Below, piece after piece: positions 1-9,032 of a stretch of DNA of 64,000 nucleotides. The stretch spans positions 35,970 to 99,969 of the forward strand of contig NZ_DYXC01000084.1 of assembly GCF_020742345.1 (NCBI RefSeq). The letters run 5' to 3'. Position 1 is the first letter of the stretch; every line of letters begins with the position of its first letter. This DNA comes from Enteractinococcus helveticum (GTDB lineage Bacteria; Actinomycetota; Actinomycetes; Actinomycetales; Micrococcaceae). Below the pieces are notes generated by a model, which was given only the letters and a program-made list of their open reading frames with translations, did not search any database and was not told the DNA's origin. Made by a program: the position numbers and the translations under genes.

Positions 1-2816
1 CCGTTGGCAGCAGCCCAGCCGAGGTGAAGTTCCATAACCTGGCCCAGGTTCATACGTCCTGGTACACCCAGTGGGTTCAGGATCATATCGACCGGGGTGC
101 CGTCGGCGAGGAATGGCATGTCTTCAACCGGCAGGATCTTGGCGATAACACCTTTGTTCCCGTGACGGCCGGCCATTTTGTCACCGTCGGTAATCTTACG
201 TTTCTGGGCAACGTAGACGCGTACCAGCTGGTTAACACCGGCGGGCAGATCGTCGTCTTCGTCACGGTCGAAGATACGAACACCAATAACGGTACCGGAT
301 TCACCGTGTGGGACCTTCAGCGAGGTATCACGGACTTCTTTGGATTTTTCACCGAAGATGGCACGCAGCAGACGTTCTTCTGGGGTAAGTTCGGTTTCAC
401 CCTTCGGGGTCACACGACCAACGAGGATGTCACCGGATTCAACCTCAGCACCGATGTGGATGATGCCGCGTTCGTCAAGCTGGGCCAGAACTTCTTCCGA
501 GACGTTTGGAATGTCGCGGGTGATTTCTTCGGCACCAAGTTTGGTGTCACGAGCATCGACTTCGTATTCTTCGATGTGAATTGAGGTCAAGACGTCATCG
601 GAGACCATGCGCTGGGAAACGATAATCGCGTCTTCGAAGTTCAGACCTTCCCATGGCATGAAGGCCACCAGGAGGTTCTTTCCAAGTGCGAGTTCACCGT
701 TATCGGTCGACGGACCATCGGCCAGCACCGAACCGTATTCAACTCGCGCCCCTTCGGATACGCGGACGACCTGGTTGTAGGCGTTGCCCGAGTTGGAACG
801 TTCGAATTTTGAAACCGGGTAGTGACGGGTAGTGCCCTCATCTTCCATAACGGTGACCATGTCGGCGGCTACCTCGGTAACGACACCGGGTTTCTGCGCG
901 ATGATGGAGTCACCAGCGTCAATAGCAATCGGCTTTTCCATACCGGTCCCAACCAGTGGAGCTTCCGACTGAACCAACGGCACAGCCTGTCGCTGCATGT
1001 TGGCTCCCATGAGCGCGCGGTTGGCATCATCGTGTTCCAGGAATGGGATCAATGCGGTTGCCGCAGATACCATTTGGTGTGGGGAAACGTCCATGTAGTC
1101 AATATCGGACGGGTCGGCAAGGATCGGCTCGCCGTCACCACCGCGCTGACGGGACAGGACGAATTCTTCGGCGAAGGTGCCGTCGTCGTTCAGTACAGCA
1201 TTGGCCTGGGCAATCTGGACATGCAGTTCGTCATCAGCTGTCAGGTATTCAACGGTATCGGTGACGCGACCGTCAATAACCTTACGGTACGGGGTCTCGA
1301 TGAACCCGAACGCGTTGATGCGCCCGTACGTTGCCATGGAACCGATGAGCCCAATATTTGGGCCTTCTGGGGTTTCAATTGGGCACATACGGCCGTAGTG
1401 GGATGGGTGAACGTCACGGACTTCCATACCGGCGCGGTCACGCGATAAGCCGCCTGGGCCCAGTGCGGATAGGCGGCGTTTGTGGGTCAGACCAGCTAGC
1501 GGGTTGCCCTGGTCCATGAACTGCGACAGCTGTGATGTTCCGAAGAACTCACGAATGGCTGCAACGACCGGACGGATGTTGATCAGGGTCTGCGGGGTAA
1601 TGGCCTCGACGTCCTGGGTGGTCATGCGTTCGCGAACCACGCGTTCCATACGGGACAAACCGGTACGGATCTGGTTTTCGATCAGCTCACCAACCGCACG
1701 GATACGACGGTTACCGAAGTGGTCAATGTCATCGACTTCTACCGGAATATCAACTTCTTGGCCTTTCCGGGTGCCCTTGATCTTGGAGTCACCGTTGTGC
1801 AGTGCCGCAATGAAGTGCACCATCTGGGTAACGTCTTCTTCGGTCAGAACCAAGGAAGCCGGATCGCTCAGCGGAGCATCGACACCGAGTTTACGGTTGA
1901 GCTTATACCGGCCAACCTTGGCTAGATCGTAGCGACGTTCGGTGAAATACAGGTTTGCCAGCAGGTTCTGGGCAGAATCTACCGAAACTGGTTCACCCGG
2001 ACGCAGTTTACGGTAAATATCTTTCAGCGCTTCAGCCTGGTCGGCAATACCGTCTTTTTCCAGGGTTAACATTATGGAATCGTAGTGACCGAACTCTTCG
2101 CGAATGCGAGCTTCAGTCCAACCCAGAGCCTTCAGCAGCACGGTGACAGGTTGTTTACGACGACGGTCTAAACGAACTGAAACCTGATCACGGCGGTCAA
2201 TTTCCAGCTCGAACCAAGCACCGCGTGATGGAATGATCCGGGCAGTGTAAATATCTTTGTCAGTGGTCTTATCTGGAGTGCGCTCAAAGTAGGCGCCCGG
2301 GGAACGGACCAGCTGGGAGACGACGACGCGCTCGGTCCCATTGATAATGAAGGTGCCTTCATCAGTCATTAACGGGAAGTCGCCCATAAAGACGGTCTGC
2401 TGTTTAATTTCGCCGGTGTTGTAGTTCATGAACTCGGCTTTAACATACAGGGGAGCCGCGTAAGAAGCGTCACGTTCTTTGGCTTCTTCCGCGTCCATCT
2501 TCGGGTCCGAGAACTCTGGGTCGGAGAACGACAGAGACATCGTGCCCTGGTAATCTTCAATCGGTGAGATTTCGTCAAAAATCTCTCCAAAACCTGAAGT
2601 TGTAACTACCGAATCATCGCCGATTTCTTGTGCACGTGCGACCTGGGCAGCCCAACGCTCATTGCCAACTAGACGGTCAAAAGATTCCGTCTGCAGCGCA
2701 AGAAGATTGGGCACATCAAGTGGTTCATCAATCTTTGCAAAAGAAATACGACCGGCTGAAGCGCCGTGTCGATAGTTTGTAGCGGTTGTGTTATCAGAGG
2801 TGCTAGAAGCGACCAA
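1..2816 (-). CDS. rpoB: RNA polymerase beta subunit (3' end cut by window edge)
   Basis: Beta subunit of DNA-dependent RNA polymerase. About 938 of the usual ~1160 residues are present; the C-terminus lies beyond position 1. The N-terminus reads MVASSTSDNTT, as in Arthrobacter-type RpoB, from a TTG codon at 2816-2814 preceded by GAAAGGA six bases upstream. The rifampicin-binding cluster is encoded around 1461-1545 and shows SQLSQFMDQ, then THKRRLSALGPGG, so the residues equivalent to E. coli D516, H526 and S531 are wild type and rifampicin sensitivity is predicted. Further downstream, HYGRMCPIETPEGPNIGLI and GDKMAGRHGNKG motifs are readable. No frameshift seen. rpoC is expected outside the window. 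Confidence 0.98.
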   Translation of the reverse strand, partial: MVASSTSDNTTATNYRHGASAGRISFAKIDEPLDVPNLLALQTESFDRLVGNERWAAQVARAQEIGDDSVVTTSGFGEIFDEISPIEDYQGTMSLSFSDPEFSDPKMDAEEAKERDASYAAPLYVKAEFMNYNTGEIKQQTVFMGDFPLMTDEGTFIINGTERVVVSQLVRSPGAYFERTPDKTTDKDIYTARIIPSRGAWFELEIDRRDQVSVRLDRRRKQPVTVLLKALGWTEARIREEFGHYDSIMLTLEKDGIADQAEALKDIYRKLRPGEPVSVDSAQNLLANLYFTERRYDLAKVGRYKLNRKLGVDAPLSDPASLVLTEEDVTQMVHFIAALHNGDSKIKGTRKGQEVDIPVEVDDIDHFGNRRIRAVGELIENQIRTGLSRMERVVRERMTTQDVEAITPQTLINIRPVVAAIREFFGTSQLSQFMDQGNPLAGLTHKRRLSALGPGGLSRDRAGMEVRDVHPSHYGRMCPIETPEGPNIGLIGSMATYGRINAFGFIETPYRKVIDGRVTDTVEYLTADDELHVQIAQANAVLNDDGTFAEEFVLSRQRGGDGEPILADPSDIDYMDVSPHQMVSAATALIPFLEHDDANRALMGANMQRQAVPLVQSEAPLVGTGMEKPIAIDAGDSIIAQKPGVVTEVAADMVTVMEDEGTTRHYPVSKFERSNSGNAYNQVVRVSEGARVEYGSVLADGPSTDNGELALGKNLLVAFMPWEGLNFEDAIIVSQRMVSDDVLTSIHIEEYEVDARDTKLGAEEITRDIPNVSEEVLAQLDERGIIHIGAEVESGDILVGRVTPKGETELTPEERLLRAIFGEKSKEVRDTSLKVPHGESGTVIGVRIFDRDEDDDLPAGVNQLVRVYVAQKRKITDGDKMAGRHGNKGVIAKILPVEDMPFLADGTPVDMILNPLGVPGRMNLGQVMELHLGWAAAN

Positions 2817-3472
2817 CAGCGATCCTTTCACAGACCTTCCAAGTATCTATAAACGCGTAGTGCCCAAGCATCTAATCAAGTACGCCACGGGACAAAGACA
2901 CGGGACCCACCGCTATATGAAGGTCAACCCGCTCTTGTGTATGATCCTGTGGAGATGGTGAATCCGACGTTCAGCCGGGAACACCAAAACGACCTGAAGA
3001 CAGGGATACGCAAAGAATCAGCATATCTTGACTTGACCCATTTTGTCCAGTAGGCACCTCCGAGTTAGTTAGAATTTACCTTTCGGACGTGTCTCGGGTC
3101 GCAATATTGTCCTACAAACTCCCGGTGGCTGCATCATCCTGCTGATAGGACGACGATTTTAGGATGCGATGTCCTTCTTGGCAAATGCAAGCAGCACGCG
3201 TTTTTCAATCACATGAGCCCAGCTTTGCCTGCCCCGCCTATGAAGTGCGCAGCCATACTATGACAAACCTTCCCACCTGTGGGGCGCCAATTTTATACCG
3301 CTTACACCGGTAGCGATAATCGTACCGATGCGAAAAGTACCCGAGCAGCCTTGTAACGCTGCATGCGTTGCGCAGGCCAGTCAGTGCCTAGCTACATGCC
3401 AATAACACCGACAACATGAAGTTGAAGCATGACAGGATAACGCCTCATCAGTGGGGTTCCGAAGTGAGTTTT
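2817..3472. other. Intergenic region upstream of rpoB
   Basis: About 650 bases without a convincing gene on either strand. It must hold the rpoB promoter on the minus strand. A TTGACC hexamer (plus-strand 2922-2927) about 105 bases upstream of the rpoB start is a possible -35, but I cannot place a good -10 at normal spacing, so this is tentative. The half nearer the moeA-mog stop shows no structure I can interpret. Confidence 0.4.
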
Positions 3473-5275
3473 TCATCGCTGATGGTCTTGACCTCGGATC
3501 TGTTCGACGATGTGGTCAACGATGTCATCTAATACCGTCATCCCATCTCGGACTCCACCCAATGAGCCAGGTAAAGTCGCAACAAATGTGTGGCCTACTA
3601 TCCCGGCGACCCCACGGGAAAGTGCAGCGTGAGGCGTATGCTGCAGACCTTCAAGCAGGATTGCCGTCATCACATGTGGCAGTTGAACATCCAAGATCTC
3701 GCTAATGACATCTACGGTTTGGTCTGTTGGAGAAATTCCCGTGCCGCCGCTGGTAATGAGCAGATCGGGCAACGATTCTTGGTCCTTAGCCATCAGCTGT
3801 GTCATGGTGTGGGCCAGGTCTTGGTCAGCGACTACCACTGCATTTGGTGTGACATAGCCTTTAGAACGTAGCCATTGGACCAGCTGAGGACCTGCTTCAT
3901 CCTCATACGTTCCGGCCGCCGCTCGAGTGGAAGCGGTGATCACTTGAGCAGTTTTGCCTTGGCCGTCACCCGTAGAACTGCGATCAACTACGGGGGGAGA
4001 TTTCATATGTGGCAAAGGTTTCACGGCGAGGTCGAAGGTTACATCGGCAAACAGATGTGCAGTAACGGTTTGGCCAGGTTTAAATCTAGACAGGGGCGGG
4101 ATTTCTAATAGTGCATTTGAACCGACTGCTTGAGCCAATAGATGAGAGCTGGCTTCACCCTGTATTTGTGCCACAAGATCTGCACCTTGAAGTCCTACGG
4201 TGCCACGGCGATATTGGGTCTTGCCACGAATACCAGTCACCGTGCTGTTGATCTTGGTCTGCACAGCAATAGGTGACCAACAGGATCGAAAGGCTTTCCA
4301 CAGCGCAGGAACAACCAGCATGCGCAGTGAAACCAGAGTCGAAATAGGATTACCTGGCAGGGCAATGATTGGGGTTCGATTATAGACCCCATACCCCTGT
4401 GGGCCACCGGGTTGTTGCTGAATTTTGCCGACCCAAGATATTTCCAAACGATCAAGCAGCTGACGCACGACCTCATATTTTCCTTCGGAGATACCACCGG
4501 AGGTGATGATGATGTCCGGCCCATGATCACGAATCAGCCGATCGATTTCTGATTGGAAATCGCGGAGTTCATCTGTTGTAGATCCGGTAGCAACGATTTC
4601 CATGCCATGTGTTGTCCCAAAGCCTTGCATAAGCGGGGTATTGGCATCAAAGATTTGTGCTTGTCTGGGGGTTCTACCAGCAACTACTTCGTCACCACCA
4701 GCGACAACGGCAACCTTTGGACGAGCTTTAACGGTGAGCTCTGCGATTCCTTGTGATGCCGCAGCGGCAACAAGCGCGGCATCCACGAGTGTGTTTTCTC
4801 GGGCTAGTAACGTTCCAGCAGGCATATCACTACCGGTTTTCCGGATAAAAGCACCAACCTCGACCGAAGGTAGATAGACGTACTCACCAGTGTCTACGAA
4901 GTGCGGTGGATCAGCCTGTTCGACCGGTATGATCGCAACAACATCTTCAGGTATTTTTGCGCCCGTCATGATCGGCACAGCGGTGTCATGGCCATACCCA
5001 TTGACGCCGTAGTGATAGATATCTGTTGGATCGGTCCCAGCTGGGACATCCGGTCCAACCCGGAAGCGGCCGCCTGCTACGTTGGCATAACCGATCCCAT
5101 AGCCGTCCATCTGCGAATTATCGAATTGTGGAGATGGCTGTTTGGTCAATAAATCAGCGGCAAGCCGCCGTCCTATCGCCTCGCGAAGCGGTAACGATAT
5201 TGCCGGTAATTCCCCAACAGTGTCGAGCAATAAGCGTGCCAGGGTATCAGCGTAGGTTTCCGTTGACATCGTCAT
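3473..5275 (-). CDS. MoeA-Mog fusion (molybdopterin molybdotransferase / adenylyltransferase)
   Basis: A 600-residue protein joining two Moco-synthesis enzymes that are usually separate in bacteria. Residues ~1-420 are MoeA (molybdate insertion), with DNSQMDGYG near 52-60, IITSGGISEGKYEVV and PIIALPGNP. Residues ~440-600 are a MogA/MoaB-type domain (molybdopterin adenylylation), with the LLITSGGTGISPTDQTVD motif. A linker rich in K, S and G separates them. The order E-then-G resembles plant Cnx1 rather than gephyrin. The ATG overlaps the moaC stop (ATGA), so the two genes are translationally coupled. The domain calls are strong; that both domains are active is inferred from the conserved motifs. 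Confidence 0.93.
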   Translation of the reverse strand: MTMSTETYADTLARLLLDTVGELPAISLPLREAIGRRLAADLLTKQPSPQFDNSQMDGYGIGYANVAGGRFRVGPDVPAGTDPTDIYHYGVNGYGHDTAVPIMTGAKIPEDVVAIIPVEQADPPHFVDTGEYVYLPSVEVGAFIRKTGSDMPAGTLLARENTLVDAALVAAAASQGIAELTVKARPKVAVVAGGDEVVAGRTPRQAQIFDANTPLMQGFGTTHGMEIVATGSTTDELRDFQSEIDRLIRDHGPDIIITSGGISEGKYEVVRQLLDRLEISWVGKIQQQPGGPQGYGVYNRTPIIALPGNPISTLVSLRMLVVPALWKAFRSCWSPIAVQTKINSTVTGIRGKTQYRRGTVGLQGADLVAQIQGEASSHLLAQAVGSNALLEIPPLSRFKPGQTVTAHLFADVTFDLAVKPLPHMKSPPVVDRSSTGDGQGKTAQVITASTRAAAGTYEDEAGPQLVQWLRSKGYVTPNAVVVADQDLAHTMTQLMAKDQESLPDLLITSGGTGISPTDQTVDVISEILDVQLPHVMTAILLEGLQHTPHAALSRGVAGIVGHTFVATLPGSLGGVRDGMTVLDDIVDHIVEQIRGQDHQR

Positions 5276-5769
5276 GAGTCATCTCCCGGCTCAGAAATAG
5301 TCCAGTCTCCGGATTTTCCACCGGATTTTTCTAAGACTTTAATATCGGTGATAACCGCCCGGGCATCCACAGCCTTAATCATGTCATACACTGTCAACGC
5401 TGCCGTCGACACCGCCGACAACGCTTCCATCTCCACGCCGGTCACACCTTTAGTTTTCACCAACGTGATAACCCGTAGGGTGCCTGCTTCAGCGTCCGGT
5501 TCAAAATCAACAGTAATTTTCCCCAGTGGGATGGGATGGCACAATGGGATAGTCTCCCAAGTCTTCTTGGCAGCCATAATGCCTGCAACCCGAGCCACCG
5601 GTAGCGCGTCTCCTTTAGGCAAGTCGGCATCCATGATTAAGTCGATGACATCACTTCTTGTGTGCACCACAGCTTGTGCCCGGGATAGTCGAGCCGTTGT
5701 CTCTTTTCCGGTAACGTCGACCATGTGGGCTGATCCATCAGAACGTACGTGACTGAGCTGGTGGTCCAT
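5272..5769 (-). CDS. moaC: Cyclic pyranopterin monophosphate synthase MoaC
   Basis: 165 residues, normal family length. MoaC converts 3',8-cyclo-7,8-dihydro-GTP, the MoaA product, to cyclic pyranopterin monophosphate in Moco biosynthesis. The LCHPIPL signature (near residue 75), the GVEMEALSAVSTAALTVYD helix and the MIKAVD catalytic lysine region are all present. It is the first gene of a leftward pair with the MoeA-Mog fusion, overlapping it by four bases, and is divergent from moaA across a gap of about 115 bases. Cytoplasmic. The start ATG at 5769 follows an AAAGGTAGT-like ribosome site on the minus strand. Confidence 0.96.
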   Translation of the reverse strand: MDHQLSHVRSDGSAHMVDVTGKETTARLSRAQAVVHTRSDVIDLIMDADLPKGDALPVARVAGIMAAKKTWETIPLCHPIPLGKITVDFEPDAEAGTLRVITLVKTKGVTGVEMEALSAVSTAALTVYDMIKAVDARAVITDIKVLEKSGGKSGDWTISEPGDDS

Positions 5770-5788
5770 GACTACCTTTCATCGCCTA

Positions 5789-5816
5789 TTGACAGGGTCT
5801 AGACTAACTATAAGAT
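5789..5816 (+). promoter_or_regulatory. Candidate sigma-70 type promoter of moaA
   Basis: A perfect TTGACA (5789-5794), a 16-base spacer and TAAGAT (5811-5816) lie in the moaC/moaA divergent gap on the plus strand. Transcription would start near 5823 and give a leader of about 60 bases before the moaA start at 5885. Confidence 0.6.
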
Positions 5817-5884
5817 GAAACAACCATCCTCGCCCTACCAACCTCAACAACGCTTTAGCTGTTGTGACGGTAAAGGAGCACTTC

Positions 5885-6907
5885 TTGACTGGTTTGATAG
5901 ACCAATTTGGTCGTACTGCTACTGATCTTCGCATGTCGCTTATCGACAAATGCAATCTACGGTGTCGGTATTGTATGCCTGCTGAGGGTCTAGACTGGCT
6001 CAAAAAGAATGACATGCTGACGGCGGATGAAGTGATTCGATTGGCTGATATCGCCATTGGTCGGCTTGGTGTTGAGCGAATACGTTTTACCGGTGGCGAG
6101 CCAATGGTCAGAGCGGATCTGGTTGATATCATTACTGCTGTACACAGTGCACACCCACAGGTTGAGCTGGCGATGACCACTAACGGTATCAACCTCGAAA
6201 AGAAAATCGACGATCTCGTTTCTGCCGGGCTGTCTCGCATCAATGTGTCCTTAGACACCGTGTGTCCTGATACTTTTGCAAAAATTACCCGACGCGATCG
6301 GCTCACGAAAGTACTTGAAGGGTTACACTCCGCGAAGGCCGCTGGGTTGGATCCCATCAAAATTAACGCGGTGTTGTTGCGGGGGATTAATGATGAGCAG
6401 GCTGCTGAGCTGCTCACGTGGACGATCAAGCACGGATACCAATTACGCTTTATTGAACAGATGCCATTGGATGCCGATCATAACTGGACCCGAGACAATA
6501 TGGTGACCGCAGCCGAAATTCGACAACAGATCTCGCAGGTCTATACGTTGACGCCACACAGGTCACCTCGCGGTTCGGCACCTGCGGAACTCTTTGACGT
6601 CATCTCACAAGCGTCAGGCGAAGTCCTGGGCACCGTAGGTATTATTGCTTCGGTGACGGAACCCTTCTGCGCGGATTGTACGCGAACCCGAATTACTGCA
6701 GATGGCAAAGTCCGTTCATGCCTGTTTTCGCATACAGAAACGGATCTCTTAGGACTTCTTCGTGATGGTTCTTCCAACGAAGTCATCGCCGATGCATGGC
6801 GGGAAGCAATGTGGCATAAACCTAAAGCACACGGCCAAACGAAAACCGGCTTAGGTATGCCAGGCTTCGTGCAACCCGAACGAACCATGAGTGCAATAGG
6901 CGGCTAA
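5885..6907 (+). CDS. moaA: GTP 3',8-cyclase MoaA (radical SAM)
   Basis: First Moco enzyme: radical SAM cyclisation of GTP. The N-terminal CNLRCRYC gives the CxxxCxxC cluster site, and the C-terminal CADCTRTRITADGKVRSC gives the second [4Fe-4S] site. The protein ends in the GG dipeptide required for MoaA function. I choose the TTG at 5885 because AAAGGAG sits six bases before it. An upstream in-frame GTG at 5864 would add seven residues but would place that ribosome site inside the gene. From the TTG it is 340 residues. It is transcribed away from moaC and moeA-mog. moaD and moaE are not in the window. Confidence 0.95.
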   Translation: MTGLIDQFGRTATDLRMSLIDKCNLRCRYCMPAEGLDWLKKNDMLTADEVIRLADIAIGRLGVERIRFTGGEPMVRADLVDIITAVHSAHPQVELAMTTNGINLEKKIDDLVSAGLSRINVSLDTVCPDTFAKITRRDRLTKVLEGLHSAKAAGLDPIKINAVLLRGINDEQAAELLTWTIKHGYQLRFIEQMPLDADHNWTRDNMVTAAEIRQQISQVYTLTPHRSPRGSAPAELFDVISQASGEVLGTVGIIASVTEPFCADCTRTRITADGKVRSCLFSHTETDLLGLLRDGSSNEVIADAWREAMWHKPKAHGQTKTGLGMPGFVQPERTMSAIGG

Positions 6908-6982
6908 CAGTCACTGTTGCGGTGCATGGCTTTAGGTCTTGGAATCACCGTCAGGTGTCGTTGGCATGGCGCACAAAAAGTG

Positions 6983-7510
6983 TTAAAGATGGAGAAAGCG
7001 TTCCGCGGGAAATTCTAGAACATCCCCATTGAGGATCGGTGGATGCTCGTACCCCAGTACTGCGGATAATGCCAGTTGAAATAACGTGCCGTGGCCAACC
7101 AGGATGACGTTGTGTGCACGGTGTTGTTGCGCAATGTAACGAAAAGCGTCAAGTGCCCGGGTCTTCACTGCCTGATCAGATTCTTCAGCGCACATGAGTT
7201 CATTGCGCGTCTCTTCGTCAAAGTCCCCTAAATGGATGCCTTCGGCAGGACCAAAATCGCGTTCAATGAGTGCATCTACCTTGTGCACCTGAGCAATACC
7301 AACAATCTCGGCTATCCGTTGAGCTGTTTGGACCGATCGCATCAGTGGCGAGGAATATATAGCGTGCCAGTGGCCCATGCGCTGTAGGCATTGGGCAGCT
7401 TTAGTTGATTCAAAATATCCTTCAGCATTCAACGGGTTATCTGCTCGTCCTTGCACCAGTCGTTTTCGGCTCCACTCTGTGCGTCCATGTCGAACAAAGG
7501 CCCACTTCAT
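6983..7510 (-). CDS. Histidine phosphatase family protein (phosphoglycerate mutase-like)
   Basis: 175 residues from the ATG at 7510, preceded by GGGGA seven bases upstream. The frame stays open a further 61 codons, but that extension looks unlike the family. FVRHGRTEW near the N-terminus carries the catalytic RHG, ALIERDFGPAEG fits the acid region, and VILVGHGTLFQLAL holds the second histidine. Cytoplasmic phosphatase of unknown substrate. It converges on moaA and lies downstream of the rplJL terminator on the same strand. Distant relatives include GpmB and CobC, but the sequence does not allow a specific assignment. Confidence 0.88.
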   Translation of the reverse strand: MKWAFVRHGRTEWSRKRLVQGRADNPLNAEGYFESTKAAQCLQRMGHWHAIYSSPLMRSVQTAQRIAEIVGIAQVHKVDALIERDFGPAEGIHLGDFDEETRNELMCAEESDQAVKTRALDAFRYIAQQHRAHNVILVGHGTLFQLALSAVLGYEHPPILNGDVLEFPAERFLHL

Positions 7511-7687
7511 TGTCAATCCCCGTTTGCTATACAGCTGTCTTTCGGATGTACGTGGCCGATAATACCGGCCTACAGTGAGCCAGATTTTATCCAGTGAATA
7601 ATAGGTGTCCTTTTGGTAACTCCAAATAATCGTGGAAGTAACGCGCAAGTTAGGTCGACATAGGTGAGTAGGTTTTACCTTTAAATA

Positions 7688-7719
7688 CCTCACCCCGCTG
7701 CATGTGCAGCGGGGTGAGG
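7688..7719 (-). terminator. Terminator after rplJ-rplL
   Basis: A near-perfect palindrome: CCTCACCCCGCTGCA (7688-7702) pairs with TGCAGCGGGGTGAGG (7705-7719), followed on the minus strand by TATTTAAA. It sits about 45 bases past the rplL stop. A smaller hairpin, GATCAGC (7729-7735) with GCTGATC (7741-7747), lies between it and rplL. Confidence 0.75.
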
Positions 7720-7764
7720 TTGAGACTAGATCAGCAGAAAGCTGATCATCCGTGACTCTGAAGC

Positions 7765-8151
7765 TTACTTCACAGTTACGGTAGCGCCTGCGCCTTCCAG
7801 AGCTTCCTTGGCAGCGTCTGCAGCAGCTTTGTCGACGCCTTCGAGGACGGCCTTTGGAGCAGCGTCAACGAGGTCTTTAGCGTCTTTCAGACCCAGCGAG
7901 GTCAGAGCGCGTACTTCTTTAATGACACCAATCTTGGCATCGCCAGCAGATTCGAGAACGACGTCGAATTCGGTCTGTTCTTCAGCAGCACCGGCGTCAT
8001 CGCCGCCACCTGCTGGAGCAGCAGCCATTGCGACTGGGGCAGCAGCGGTTACGTCGAATTCTTCTTCAAAAGCCTTGATGAATTCGGACAGTTCAAGCAG
8101 GGACAGCTCTTTGAAAGCATCCAACAGTTCTTCGGTGGACAGTTTTGCCAT
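7765..8151 (-). CDS. rplL: 50S ribosomal protein L7/L12
   Basis: 128 residues, normal length. The N-terminus MAKLSTEELLDAFKELS forms the dimerisation and L10-binding region. An Ala/Gly-rich hinge follows (about 40-60), then a C-terminal domain with KIGVIKEVR and LGLKDAKDLVD, the surface that recruits translation factors. The ATG at 8151 is preceded by AAAGGAG. An in-frame start 16 codons earlier lacks a ribosome site and gives non-family residues. It is 63 bases after rplJ in a two-gene operon, the usual arrangement for building the ribosomal stalk. Confidence 0.98.
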   Translation of the reverse strand: MAKLSTEELLDAFKELSLLELSEFIKAFEEEFDVTAAAPVAMAAAPAGGGDDAGAAEEQTEFDVVLESAGDAKIGVIKEVRALTSLGLKDAKDLVDAAPKAVLEGVDKAAADAAKEALEGAGATVTVK

Positions 8152-8214
8152 GATATTGGCTCCTTTTGAATATAAGTCTTGGGAGGTTTGCAGCGGCACC
8201 GGAGGTGCCTAAGA

Positions 8215-8736
8215 TTAGGCGGCTTGTTCTTGCTTTTCGCGCAGCGCTTCTGCGAGGCGAACAGCTTTCGATAGTGGGGCCTGGAATGTAGCGGCAGCCT
8301 TGGACAGGGAGCCCTTCATTGCACCAGCCATCATCGACAACAGAACCTCGCGAGATTCGAGATTTGCAAGCTGTCTAACATCGGATTCTTCAAGAGGCTG
8401 GCCATCCATGTAGCCGCCCTTGATGACCAGTTTGTCGTGGTCTTTGGCGAAATCACGAATGACTTTTGCAACATCTACGGTTTCACCCGAGACGAATGCA
8501 ATTGCGGTAGGGCCGCTGAGTTTGCCTTCAAGGGCAGTCACTCCGGCCTGTTCTGCCGCAATGGCAGTCAGCGTGTTCTTCGCCACGGCGTAAGTAGCGT
8601 TCTCACCCAGAGCACGGCGCAGTGCCGTAATCTCCTGCACGGTGAGACCACGGTATTCTGTGACAACTGCTGCAGATGAGTTGCGGAAAAGCTCCGTCAG
8701 CTCTTCCACGGCTGCAGTTTTTTCAGCATTCGCCAT
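8215..8736 (-). CDS. rplJ: 50S ribosomal protein L10
   Basis: 173 residues; anchors L7/L12 dimers to 23S rRNA. The N-terminal MANAEKTAAVEELTELFRNS and VVTEYRGLTVQEITALRRAL are characteristic. The C-terminus is rich in Ala, Lys and Glu, as expected for the L7/L12-binding helix. The ATG at 8736 is preceded by GGAAGGAG. The longer open frame above it runs into the leader hairpin and is rejected. L10 (with L7/L12) typically represses its own mRNA through the leader. Confidence 0.98.
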   Translation of the reverse strand: MANAEKTAAVEELTELFRNSSAAVVTEYRGLTVQEITALRRALGENATYAVAKNTLTAIAAEQAGVTALEGKLSGPTAIAFVSGETVDVAKVIRDFAKDHDKLVIKGGYMDGQPLEESDVRQLANLESREVLLSMMAGAMKGSLSKAAATFQAPLSKAVRLAEALREKQEQAA

Positions 8737-8781
8737 GGCACTCCTTCCTTTGTGGATATGCCGGCCGCTCAAACATAAAAA

Positions 8782-8805
8782 CGCCCCGTGCAGGTGCACA
8801 GGGCG
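8782..8805 (-). promoter_or_regulatory. Hairpin with T-tract in the rplJ leader (L10 leader / attenuator candidate)
   Basis: On the minus strand CGCCCTGTGC, loop ACCT and GCACGGGGCG form a 10-bp stem with one G-T pair, followed directly by TTTTTATG, about 46 bases before the rplJ start. This has the form of an intrinsic terminator placed inside a leader, as expected for attenuation or L10-mediated autoregulation. The structure is seen in the sequence; the function is inferred from the family. Confidence 0.65.
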
Positions 8806-9032
8806 CAAAGATTCTAAACTGCCTTAAGACGCAGTTGGTCTATGCTGTCATGTTCACCTGCGCGGGCCGCTCAACGAAAGAGCTTTTATAGCTTCACCTA
8901 TTTAACACAGGTAAATACGACCGGCGGTCTTCGGTATGGATTATCCTACACAGGTGCACTTCGAATTGGCAAATCGATCGTCCTGCTCCCGCTCATGTTG
9001 TGAAGCGATGACAAAACTGTCTGGAGCGAGGG

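Noticed and set aside
24..2362. Several open frames on the plus strand opposite rpoB (up to 208 codons)
   Set aside because: They are the antisense of a strongly conserved RpoB reading frame and show no known domains or ribosome sites.
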